Source of the DNA: Novosphingobium sp. PhB165
GTDB lineage: Bacteria; Pseudomonadota; Alphaproteobacteria; Sphingomonadales; Sphingomonadaceae
NCBI RefSeq assembly: GCF_004341845.1
Contig: NZ_SLVB01000007.1
Span: 124,001 to 188,000, forward strand
DNA length: 64,000 nucleotides
Direction of reading: 5' to 3'
Below are positions 45,298-54,048 of the stretch, in pieces (positions within the stretch are counted from its first letter, which is position 1; each line of letters starts with the position of its first letter). A program made the position numbers and the translations under genes. The notes beneath the pieces were generated by a model. That model was not told the DNA's origin, made no database searches, and saw nothing but the letters and a program-made list of their open reading frames with translations.

Positions 45298-45433
45298 GTC
45301 CGTTCCAATTATCCGCGGCAACGCGGACCGACTGCGGGATCCTCAAGAAGCCGCCGTATGCCTGATGCGCAGCTACGCGCCTTGCGCTAAGCTCTAACAG
45401 ACACCGATCGGGGCGCGCTGCAGCAATGAGGGA

Positions 45434-45685
45434 TCATGGCACCACCCTTACCGCGAGGATGTCAGCGGGCGCGCAAAGGATCATCCCATCAATCCAGAAA
45501 TCGTCAAGGGCGAGGCGGTAGCTGCAGTAGATGTGATCCGCTTCGAAATTAATCCCGACGATCCGCGTCCAACCTAACCCCACACGGTTGATGTAAGCTT
45601 CCACCTCGGCTCCGTGCGCTTCGGAATCGAGAATGCGCTTTGCCGACTCTATCGAAATCGCCGTGTCGTTCTCAGGTCGGGTCAT
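45434..45685 (-). CDS. Small hypothetical protein
   Basis: 83 residues from MTRPEND (an ATG eight codons upstream is possible). The sequence AKRILDSEAHGAEVEAYINRVGLGWTRIV is followed by a hydrophobic C-terminal strand region (GMILCAPADILAVRVVP). It reads as a compact globular protein, but no family is recognised. There is no clear ribosome binding site. Confidence 0.45.
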   Translation of the reverse strand: MTRPENDTAISIESAKRILDSEAHGAEVEAYINRVGLGWTRIVGINFEADHIYCSYRLALDDFWIDGMILCAPADILAVRVVP

Positions 45686-45780
45686 CTCAACCGCGCCATT
45701 GCCGGACAATCAAGAACCCCATCTTGATAGTCTGGTCATGTCATCGTCAAGCCAATGTCATTCCTGGGACATCAGATGAT

Positions 45781-46382
45781 CTACTGCCTGATTTCAAGGC
45801 CGTAGTCATGGTCAAACATGATCCGCTCTTCCGGGCCCTCTTTGCGCCCGATCTTCCACCATTCCCGCAAGAGGACGAGCAAGTCATGGGCGAGCACGGC
45901 ATTGCGATCCCGGCCGCCTTTACCGCACTCGCCCCGGAGCAACATGCGTTCGCTGTCGATGTCCCGAACCTTGAGGCGGGACACTTCCCCCGCGTGCAGG
46001 CCGGCTCCATAGGCAACGGACTGGATCGCCTGGTGCTTTATGCTGGTCGTGGCATTCAGCATCCGGCCCATTTCATCGCGGCTGAGTACGGTCGGCAACC
46101 CGGGGGGATGCGTCACCCCGGTGGAGCTTGCGGGTCAGGTCAAGTCAGGGCGATCGAGCGTTCATATGTAAAAGAACCGGAGCGCCGATACCGCGGTGTT
46201 CATGGCCGGGGCGCCTCCCCCCATCTCCGCGCAAATCTCCATCGGTCGCCGTGTCAGGCGGCCGTCCAAGCCAGATCGCGAACCGTTCAACATCGCGCAA
46301 GTAGTTGCGCTGCGTGGTCCGGCAAAGACGGTGGACCTTCATGTCCTCGATCATCCGCTCCCGAAGCGTAGTGGCGGGGGCT
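45781..46382 (-). pseudogene. Degenerate tyrosine integrase (IS91-associated type)
   Basis: The pieces are in order but in different frames. An N-terminal SAM-like part reads MIEDMKVHRLCRTTQRNYLRDVERFAIWLGRPPDTAT, a middle stretch reads MNTAVSALRFFYI, and a catalytic part starts THPPGLPTVLSRDEMGRML. At least three frameshifts separate them. The first catalytic Arg position reads AGLHAGE (His for the usual Arg), and the C-terminal His/Arg/Tyr box is absent. It is a dead integrase of the kind found with IS91-like elements, marking old insertion. Confidence 0.7.
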
Positions 46383-46548
46383 GACTCGACGTCGTTTCCC
46401 TGTCGATCGAGTGAGATTTCCTAGCCCGCCTCCGCAGCCGACACGCAGCGCCCGGGAACTCCTCCCAAAAACCTTGGTCAGGTGTGAGTTAAAGGCGGCC
46501 CGGGCGCATGGGCAGCAAAAGCTCGGTTGAGCGTCCCATTACGTCAGA

Positions 46549-49488
46549 TTGCAACAATTGGCTCATAACCGCCGGCTTGCCGTGGTCGCTATCCAGTGCA
46601 GAAGTAATCCTTATCGACGTTTGACGCCATGGGCCCTCTCCCTGGTGGCGGGAGCCGTTTGTCTACCCACGCCGGCGATGAGCCGAGATCGCTGCACCGG
46701 CATCTCACTGTCTCAGGCGCTGGTGGAACTGGGGCAGAAGTCGGGCATCACACTGGCCTTCAACGCAGCGCGCGTTCCCAATCGATGCGTCTCCCGGCCC
46801 GATCAGAGGGACGCGATGAAGGCACTGGCAGACCTTGCCAGACAGGCGAACCTGCGCCTCGTCACGCTTCGTCCCAATCTCTATGCGCTGCTCCCTGCCG
46901 CGCGGGAAAATGACCGGCAACCGGCGCGCGGCCCGGCAAAGGCACCGGCCGCGCCCAAGACCATCGCCGCGCCCGAAGACAGCATCGTCGTAATGGCGCG
47001 GCGCGACGACGAAGCGGCGGCGAGCATGGTTTCCCGGCTGGCGACGGCGCCGACGGACATGGTCAGCGGAGACACGATGCGGCGGCTCCCCGCCACCAGC
47101 GCCGCCGATGCGCTGCGGCTCGTCCCGGGCCTGCAATTCGACAACCAGCGCGGCGTGCAGGTCTACCTGTTCGCGCGCGGCCTCGATTCCTCGTTCCATC
47201 TGGCAAAACTGGATGGGCGGACGGTGGCGATCAACGATCTCATCGAGAACGGCACGCCGATGGGGCGCAGTTTCCGCTTCGAGATGCTGCCTCCGGAGCT
47301 GATCGACACGATCGCGGTCACCAAGACCAATGCGACCGGCGACATGGATCCCACCATCGGCGTGACGGCCGATGTGAAGACACCCCGCCCTTTCACCACT
47401 GGACGCCAGTTGGTGCTGGCCGTGCAACAGACGCGCAGCGAACTGCGCCCTGAGCCTGCGAACGCGATTTCCGGGCTGGCGAGCTGGGTCAACGAGGCGG
47501 GCAATTTCGGCATTCTGGGCGTTCTGGCGAGCCGGAACCTCCATCTGCGCAACGACCGCCTGATGGAGTTCGAATGGACGAAGGACCGTTGGCCGGACCT
47601 GTTCCCGGCGGGGACCTACACGCCCGGCCGGGTGCGGCCCACTATCGAGCTTGAGGATCGGCGGCAGAAATCCGCTTTCGTCGCGCTGCAATGGCAACCC
47701 GCCCCGGGGCATCAGCTGGAACTCACGGCGCTGCGCACTCGGCTGGATGTTCACTACGACGAGTTCGGCCTCGACATCTATCCCGACGATCCGACCTACA
47801 ACGATCCCGAATTCGTTCCGGGCACGGCGAAACTGGTCGGCAATACCGTGGTTGCCGGCACTATCGACAATGTCCGCTGGATGGGCTCGCAGGAGACGAG
47901 CCTCAACCGCCACGATCTTCTGGTCACGGGCCTGAAGTACACCGGGGCGGCAGCGGCATGGCAGTGGAGCGCGGATATCGCCTATTCGAATGCCCACAGC
48001 TATCACCCGGACGGACAAGGCACCTCGCGCGAGCGCATCGCGTTTCTTGCGCCGCTGACCTTCGATTTTTCCGGCGGTTACAAGAAGATCGCCAGCCTTG
48101 CGACGAATGTGAACCTGCTCGACCCCGCGACCTATCAGGGCTGGATCTACAATTACGCGCCCAAGGATTCGCGCGATACCGATGCCTCGGGGCGGGTGGA
48201 CGTGGTGCGCAGCCTCTCGTCCGTGGCCACCACGCTTCGCGCGGGGATCACGTTCGAGCGCAGGACAAGGCGATATTGGCGCCGGGATTACTTCGTGAAC
48301 GATCTGGTCGGCACGCCGCTGAGCGACTTGCCCGCAGGTTCCATCGTCACGATGCCGGTGAGCGATGCGTTTTCCGGCGAGGGCGGGATTCCCCACGAAT
48401 GGCTGGTCCCGAAAGCGGGCGCCATTGCCGATATGCTGCTGACGCCCGGTGTGCTGAGCCAGCCGCTCACCGCCGACGATCTTGCCGCCACGTACGACAT
48501 CGTCGAGAACGTGCGGGCGGGCTATCTCGCCGCCGACTTCGCGAGCAATCTGGGCGATCTGCCGCTTACGGCCACGGCAGCGCTGCGGGTCAGCGATACC
48601 CGGCAGCGCTCCAGCGGCTATCAGGAAATCGGCGAGACGGCCTATCCGGTCTCCTATTCGCGGCGCTATGTCGTCGCTTTACCCAGCGTGGCGGCCAGGC
48701 TGGATCTCGGTCCGTCGTGGGTGCTCCGTCTGGCCGCCGCGCGCAGTTTCACGCGGCCCAATCTCACCGATATCGCTCCGCGTTTCACCACCTCGCTGGA
48801 GAACCGCACCGCCTCGGGCGGCAATCCGGACCTCAAACCCTTCACCGGCACAAACGTGGATATCGCGCTGAGCTACTACGGGCCGGGCACCAGTTCGGCG
48901 ACGCTCACGCTGTTCCAGCGCTATCTGGACAATTATCTGACATCGCAGAACAAGCCGGTGGACGTGCCGATTTATGGCACGCTGATCGAAAGCATTACCG
49001 TGAACGGCAATGCCGCGGTGGTTTCGGGGATCGAGGCCGATTGGTCCGTGCCTGTCGATCTGCCCCATCCGCTGGGCGGACGGCTGGCACTGGACGGATC
49101 GGTCACGCTCAACGGCGTGCGCGCCAGTTTCGATGCCGGGGACCGCGTCATCCGCAACGAACTCGTGGGCCTGTCCCGCTTGAGCCTGACCGCGCGGGCG
49201 CATTACACGCGGGATCGCTGGAGCCTCAATCTCGGCTATTTCTGGCGGAACCGCTACCTCAATTCCTACGGCAGCAGCACCGTGGGCGAAGAGTACGTCG
49301 CGCCGCTGGGCACGCTGGATGCACAGATAAGCTGGGCAGGACCCCGCAATCTCGTCTTCAGTTTCGGCGCAACCAACGTTACCGACGCCCGGAAATATCT
49401 CTACGGCATCGATGCCAGCCAGCCCAAGGAGGTCAATATCTTCGGGCGCCGCTTTGTCCTTTCCGCTACCTGGAAGTTGAACCCCTGA
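46549..49488 (+). CDS. TonB-dependent receptor with N-terminal STN domain
   Basis: 979 residues. The track-length start is a TTG without a good ribosome binding site; a GTG at 46579 is possible and the true start is uncertain. After a signal peptide an STN domain (ISLSQALVELGQKSGITLAFN; DAMKALADLARQANLRLV) contacts an anti-sigma factor in FecA-type systems. The plug (MVSRLATAPTDMVSGDTM onwards) and barrel follow, ending FVLSATWKLNP. Its stop overlaps the sigma gene (TGATG), so receptor, sigma and anti-sigma are cotranslated. Confidence 0.9.
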   Translation: MQQLAHNRRLAVVAIQCRSNPYRRLTPWALSLVAGAVCLPTPAMSRDRCTGISLSQALVELGQKSGITLAFNAARVPNRCVSRPDQRDAMKALADLARQANLRLVTLRPNLYALLPAARENDRQPARGPAKAPAAPKTIAAPEDSIVVMARRDDEAAASMVSRLATAPTDMVSGDTMRRLPATSAADALRLVPGLQFDNQRGVQVYLFARGLDSSFHLAKLDGRTVAINDLIENGTPMGRSFRFEMLPPELIDTIAVTKTNATGDMDPTIGVTADVKTPRPFTTGRQLVLAVQQTRSELRPEPANAISGLASWVNEAGNFGILGVLASRNLHLRNDRLMEFEWTKDRWPDLFPAGTYTPGRVRPTIELEDRRQKSAFVALQWQPAPGHQLELTALRTRLDVHYDEFGLDIYPDDPTYNDPEFVPGTAKLVGNTVVAGTIDNVRWMGSQETSLNRHDLLVTGLKYTGAAAAWQWSADIAYSNAHSYHPDGQGTSRERIAFLAPLTFDFSGGYKKIASLATNVNLLDPATYQGWIYNYAPKDSRDTDASGRVDVVRSLSSVATTLRAGITFERRTRRYWRRDYFVNDLVGTPLSDLPAGSIVTMPVSDAFSGEGGIPHEWLVPKAGAIADMLLTPGVLSQPLTADDLAATYDIVENVRAGYLAADFASNLGDLPLTATAALRVSDTRQRSSGYQEIGETAYPVSYSRRYVVALPSVAARLDLGPSWVLRLAAARSFTRPNLTDIAPRFTTSLENRTASGGNPDLKPFTGTNVDIALSYYGPGTSSATLTLFQRYLDNYLTSQNKPVDVPIYGTLIESITVNGNAAVVSGIEADWSVPVDLPHPLGGRLALDGSVTLNGVRASFDAGDRVIRNELVGLSRLSLTARAHYTRDRWSLNLGYFWRNRYLNSYGSSTVGEEYVAPLGTLDAQISWAGPRNLVFSFGATNVTDARKYLYGIDASQPKEVNIFGRRFVLSATWKLNP

Positions 49489-50042
49489 TGCCAGACGGTC
49501 AGCATGGTCCCTTGTCGTTCAGCCGGCGGTTGGAGGAAGCGCGTGCGTTCGACGCTTTCGTGCAGCGGCACCGCATGCCGCTCGAACGCTATTTCCGGCG
49601 GCGCGGCGCCACGCATGAGGAAGCCGAGGACCTGACGCAATGCGTCTTCCTCAAGCTGCTGGACAAGATGAAGACGGAAAACGCCGACGTGCCGGACGGC
49701 TATGTCTTCTCCGCGGCGGCGAGCGTCTTCATCGATCATCGCCGCAGCCTTTCGGTCAGGCCGATCGGCGCGCTGGCTACCGCGCTCGACGAGAATTTGG
49801 CATGCGACGCGCCGCTTCAGGATCGCATTGTTGAGGATCGGGAAAATCTGCGCGTTATACGCAAGAGAATTCTTGCCTTGCCATCAAAGCTTTCGCGTGC
49901 GTTCATTCTTCATCGTTTCGACCAGTTATCCCAGGCTGAGATATCCCGGCGAATGAACGTGTCCGTAAGTTCTGTAGAAAAATACATAGCCGCAGCGCTG
50001 GAGAAATTGGGTTACCCGATGGCCGGATCCGATGACGAATGA
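49488..50042 (+). CDS. FecI-type ECF sigma factor
   Basis: 184 residues. Sigma region 2 (RHRMPLERYFRRRGATHEEAEDLTQCVFLKL) and region 4 (LPSKLSRAFILHRFDQLSQAEISRRMNVSVSSVEKYIAAAL) are present, joined by a short linker, as in iron-starvation/FecI sigmas. It overlaps the upstream receptor by one base and the FecR gene by eleven bases. It probably directs transcription of the receptor set, including the receptor at 51170. Confidence 0.93.
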   Translation: MPDGQHGPLSFSRRLEEARAFDAFVQRHRMPLERYFRRRGATHEEAEDLTQCVFLKLLDKMKTENADVPDGYVFSAAASVFIDHRRSLSVRPIGALATALDENLACDAPLQDRIVEDRENLRVIRKRILALPSKLSRAFILHRFDQLSQAEISRRMNVSVSSVEKYIAAALEKLGYPMAGSDDE

Positions 50043-51045
50043 CGAAAGGCAGGCCGGGGCTCGCGATCCCGCCTTCGATGCCATTGCCGAACTCGTCACG
50101 CGCGGCCTTGCCGGTCCGCTGAGCGCGGAGGATTCCGCCGAACTCGACCGCCTGATCGAGACGACGCCGAACGGCGGGTGCTTTGCCGAAGAGCTTGTGG
50201 ACCGCTGGACGCTCGCCGGCATTGCCGGAGACCCGCGCGGCACGCCGGCCACGTCCGATCTCGACGTGCCGGTGACCGAGGAATACGCGGCCGTGCCGGA
50301 AACCGAAGAACGCGGCCATGGCTGGCGCCGCCGCATCGTCGGCCTGGTCGCCGCTGTCGTGGTTCTAGCGGTTGGCGGCGGTCTTGCGGTTCACATGCTG
50401 CGATCGCAAGCCGTGCAGCCCGTGCTGATCGCCGCGACCGATGCGCCGATGACCACGACCTTGCAGGACGGTTCGCGGGTTTCGCTCTCGCGCGACGGCA
50501 AAGTGCTGGTGCGGATGGAGGAGCATCGGCGGGTGCTGCAGCAGATCGGGGGCGAAGCCTATTACGAGGTGGCCAAGGACCACACCCGGCCCTTCACCGT
50601 GGAAACGTCCGGCTACCGCGTGACGGCGCTGGGAACGCGCTTCAATGTTTCTCCCGACCCCACCGGAACGCAGATCGACCTGCTGGAAGGCCGCCTGCGC
50701 ATCGAGACCGACCGCCCCGGCGACCAGCCGGTCTTCCTGACCGCGGGACAACGCTTCGTCGGCGGCGCGCATCCCCGGATCGAGGCGGCAAATCCGGCAG
50801 CGGCCGATTGGCGGTCCGGCCGCCTCGTGTTCAACGACATGCCGCTGAGCGAAGTGGCCGCGAAACTGTCCTACTACAGCGGACGCCGCGTCGGCATCCG
50901 CAGCCCGGCGGCAGGCAAGCTGCGGTTTTCCGGCGTGCTGCGCTGGGACATGCCCGGCGATTGGTCGGCCGCGTTCGAAGCGACGCTTCCGGTGAAAGTC
51001 GAGCAGGCGCCCGATGGCATCGAGATCGTCGCCCTCGCTGATTGA
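50032..51045 (+). CDS. FecR-type anti-sigma regulator
   Basis: 337 residues with a cytoplasmic N-terminus (AELVTRGLAGPLSAEDSAEL), one membrane helix at about 100-122 (RIVGLVAAVVVLAVGGGLAVHML) and a periplasmic FecR domain (TTLQDGSRVSLSRDGKVLV; GGEAYYEVAKDHTRPFTVET; TALGTRFNVS). The C-terminal STN-like part (FNDMPLSEVAAKLSYYSGRRV) contacts receptors. It receives the signal from an STN-bearing receptor and releases the sigma factor. Confidence 0.92.
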   Translation: MTNDERQAGARDPAFDAIAELVTRGLAGPLSAEDSAELDRLIETTPNGGCFAEELVDRWTLAGIAGDPRGTPATSDLDVPVTEEYAAVPETEERGHGWRRRIVGLVAAVVVLAVGGGLAVHMLRSQAVQPVLIAATDAPMTTTLQDGSRVSLSRDGKVLVRMEEHRRVLQQIGGEAYYEVAKDHTRPFTVETSGYRVTALGTRFNVSPDPTGTQIDLLEGRLRIETDRPGDQPVFLTAGQRFVGGAHPRIEAANPAAADWRSGRLVFNDMPLSEVAAKLSYYSGRRVGIRSPAAGKLRFSGVLRWDMPGDWSAAFEATLPVKVEQAPDGIEIVALAD

Positions 51046-51169
51046 GGCCCCTCCAAAGTTTTTTGTTGCAGTTTTATTTAAGTTTTGAGGGTCGCCCGGG
51101 CGGCTCCGTTTCCCCCAGCGAGGTCCGTCCAAACCGGCGGACCCATGAAACGCTCTCGTTGGGGAAAAC

Positions 51170-53971
51170 ATGTCATTTGATCTAACTCGCCGGACGGCTC
51201 CCGGCATCGCCAGTCTGTTCGCATTGTCGATAGCGCTGGCAACGCCGGCGATGGCCCGCGGCGCTGACGCTACGGCAGACGACGCCGCATCGGCCGGGAA
51301 TTCGGGCGACGCACTGGAATCGGCAGCGTCGGACTCCAGCATTCTCGTCTCCGGCACCCGCGCCAGCGACGCCATTGCCGCCAAGCGCGATGCCATCGGC
51401 GTGAGCGAAGTCATGTCGCGCGACGAACTGAAAGTGCGCGCGGGCGCGACCGTCGTCGATGTGATCTCGCACCTGCCCGGCCTTTCGGGCTCCAGCGACA
51501 TGGGACTTGGCCAGGCGGCGACCGGCGAGCAGGAATTCGTCTCGATCCGCGGCATCGATTCCTCCTACAATGCCTATACGATGAACGGCGTGCGCTTGCC
51601 GCAGGCCGATCCCAATTCCCGCGCGCTGTCGCTGAAGATGCTGCCGCCCAACGGCATCCAGTCGGTCGTCGTATCGAAGACCCCGAGCGTCGACATGGAT
51701 GGGGACGCCATCGGCGGCATCATCGACATCCGCACGCCGACCGCGTTCGATTACGACGGCCCGCACATCGGCATCAACGTGCAGGGTCATGGCGCCCAGC
51801 TCGCCCGCAGGAGCGGTGCCGACTGGGGCGGCGGCGGTGCTTCCGCCGAGTTCGCACGCCGGTTCGGCAATGGCGCATGGGGTATCTACGCCACCGCCTT
51901 CTACGACGAGAAGAACACCGCCGGCCAGACGGTCGAGGCCACCGGCTATGCGCCCGATCTCGCTTCGGAAGCCAGCGACACCAACTATCGCGACATCAGC
52001 GGGCTGACCGCCACGGGCGTGCGCTATGACTACTACGTCAGCAACATCAAGCGGTTCGGCGGCAACGCCTCGCTCGACTATCGCGGCGCCACGCAGACGT
52101 TCAGCCTGCAAGGGTCCTATGCCCGCTACAAGATGACCGGCGAGGAGACGCAGCACAGCATCCTCAACGGCCAGAAGAGCCTCTATTCCAACGGTACCAC
52201 CTACAGCCCGGTCGGCATCATGCCCGGCGGCTATTTCCAGCTGCGCGACCAGACCGAGCAGATGATCACGGTAAAGGCCAAGGGCACGACCGACCTCGGC
52301 AAGCTTCACCTCGCCTACGAAGGCTCGTTCGGGCGCAGCACCACGGCCCGGCCGAACTATATCGAGGGCAGTCTCTACGGCACGGTCAACACCACCGGCT
52401 ATGCGACCGGCATCGATCTCAGCAATCCGGCGAACACCAAGGTCAGCTACGATTCCGATGCCACGCGCGACTACGCGCTGAACCCCGACGGCGTCAGCCT
52501 CTGGAAATTCCAGGGTTCGGACAGCAGCAGCGCGGCCAACATGTACACCGGCCGCTTCGATGCGACCTATGACGTGAAGAGCGGCATCCTCGACACGCTG
52601 GTCGCGGGCTTTAAGGTCAGCGCCACCGACCGTAACCAGTATCAGCACCAGTTCTTCGGCGACAATGGCGACAATTTCGTCATCGTCGACAGCAACGGGG
52701 TCAAGCGCCCGTTCGACAATCCCGCCGGGCCGGTTTCCTCGGCGCTGCCAGGCCGTAACCTGTCCTCGATACTCGGCAACTACGCCGGCACGTTCCGCGT
52801 CTATGACCGTTCGACCTTCGAGAACGGCGTCCTGCCTTATATCTACACCGATCAATACGCGCTCGACGCCGATGGCAATGTAGTGGGCAACCCCGGCGCC
52901 TATACGGTGAACGACTACAACCGCTATACTGTAAAGGGGCAGGAGGACATCTACGCCGCCTATGCCGCCGCGAACTTCAAGATCGGCGACCTGACCGCCG
53001 CCGCCGGCCTGCGCTACGAATACACGCACTTCAGCAGCAGCCAGTGGTCGGTGGACGGCGATACCGGCGCTTTCCAGAAATCAGGCAACAACTACGGCGA
53101 ACTGCTGCCGAGCCTGATCCTTTCGTACCGCCCGAACGCCGAACTGGTGCTGCGCGGCGCGGCGCGCCGTTCGTTCACCCGCCCGGCTTTCGGCCTGCTC
53201 GCCAGCCCGGTCGTCATTTCCCGCAACGACATCACCGGCGATATCTCCGGCATCAGCGCGGGCAACCCGGACCTCAAGGCCTCGACCGCCAACAACTACG
53301 ACCTGTCCGCCGAATGGTACGGCGCGCATGACACCGTCCTTTCCGTTGCCGGCTATTACAAGACGATCAACGACTTCATCTACTCCGCCAGTTCCACCGG
53401 CGCGCTGCCGTCGGCAAGTAATGCCACCAGCAACAACGGCGGTGTCACCACCTCGATCCCCGAGAACGGCAAGGACGCCGATCTCTACGGCATCGAGCTC
53501 AATGCCCGCCATTACCTGCGCGACCTGCCGGGCTTCCTGAGCGGCTTCGGCGTGGGCGGCACGCTCACGCTCCAGCGCTCGAGCGCGGACAGCGGTCGGA
53601 CCGATCATTACGGCCGCAAGACCTGGCTGCCGCGCGCGCCGGAGACCATCTACAATCTCGACCTGTTCTACGACGCGCATGGCGTTCACGCCAACCTTGC
53701 CTACCAGTATCAGGGGCTGCAGCTGCTCGGCCTGACCAGCAACAACCTCGACACTTATCTGCAACCCTCGAAGACGCTGGACCTTAGTGTCGGCTATACC
53801 TTCGGCAACGTGAGCATCAGCGGCTCGGTCCAGAACCTCACCAACAACGTGCTGTTCTACAAGACGCTGGGCAAGTCGAAGCAATACCTCGGCACGCAGG
53901 ACGGAGGCGGCAACGGCTCCTATGTGGCCACCGGGCGCTTCTTCAACCTTTCGGCATCGCTGAACTTCTAA
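51170..53971 (+). CDS. TonB-dependent receptor (CehA-linked)
   Basis: 933 residues, ATG after GGGGAAAAC. Signal peptide, then TonB-box-like SSILVSGTRASDAI, plug (EFVSIRGIDSSYNAYTMNGV; DMDGDAIGGIIDIRTPT) and a long barrel ending FFNLSASLNF. This subfamily ('TonB receptor with FecIR') is typical of sphingomonads. There is no STN domain, so signalling would come from the receptor at 46549. A strong terminator follows at 53989, then a secreted PHP hydrolase. Confidence 0.93.
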   Translation: MSFDLTRRTAPGIASLFALSIALATPAMARGADATADDAASAGNSGDALESAASDSSILVSGTRASDAIAAKRDAIGVSEVMSRDELKVRAGATVVDVISHLPGLSGSSDMGLGQAATGEQEFVSIRGIDSSYNAYTMNGVRLPQADPNSRALSLKMLPPNGIQSVVVSKTPSVDMDGDAIGGIIDIRTPTAFDYDGPHIGINVQGHGAQLARRSGADWGGGGASAEFARRFGNGAWGIYATAFYDEKNTAGQTVEATGYAPDLASEASDTNYRDISGLTATGVRYDYYVSNIKRFGGNASLDYRGATQTFSLQGSYARYKMTGEETQHSILNGQKSLYSNGTTYSPVGIMPGGYFQLRDQTEQMITVKAKGTTDLGKLHLAYEGSFGRSTTARPNYIEGSLYGTVNTTGYATGIDLSNPANTKVSYDSDATRDYALNPDGVSLWKFQGSDSSSAANMYTGRFDATYDVKSGILDTLVAGFKVSATDRNQYQHQFFGDNGDNFVIVDSNGVKRPFDNPAGPVSSALPGRNLSSILGNYAGTFRVYDRSTFENGVLPYIYTDQYALDADGNVVGNPGAYTVNDYNRYTVKGQEDIYAAYAAANFKIGDLTAAAGLRYEYTHFSSSQWSVDGDTGAFQKSGNNYGELLPSLILSYRPNAELVLRGAARRSFTRPAFGLLASPVVISRNDITGDISGISAGNPDLKASTANNYDLSAEWYGAHDTVLSVAGYYKTINDFIYSASSTGALPSASNATSNNGGVTTSIPENGKDADLYGIELNARHYLRDLPGFLSGFGVGGTLTLQRSSADSGRTDHYGRKTWLPRAPETIYNLDLFYDAHGVHANLAYQYQGLQLLGLTSNNLDTYLQPSKTLDLSVGYTFGNVSISGSVQNLTNNVLFYKTLGKSKQYLGTQDGGGNGSYVATGRFFNLSASLNF

Positions 53972-53988
53972 CGAACCTTCACTCCAGG

Positions 53989-54022
53989 GGCGGGGCCGGG
54001 ATCTTCCGGCCCCGCCGTTTTT
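53989..54022 (+). terminator. Rho-independent terminator after the receptor
   Basis: GGCGGGGCCGG (53989-53999) pairs with CCGGCCCCGCC (54006-54016), then GTTTTT. This is a complete intrinsic terminator, so the next gene depends on readthrough or its own promoter. Confidence 0.85.
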
Positions 54023-54048
54023 CGTCAGATGCGAGTTTGGAATTTTCA

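Noticed and set aside
46705..48396. 563-codon minus-strand frame opposite the STN receptor
   Set aside because: Low-complexity Arg/Gly/His-rich translation typical of antisense in high-GC DNA.
47691..49487. Long N-terminal extension of the sigma-factor frame
   Set aside because: It overlaps the receptor gene out of frame. The sigma factor begins at the ATG at 49488, which overlaps the receptor stop.
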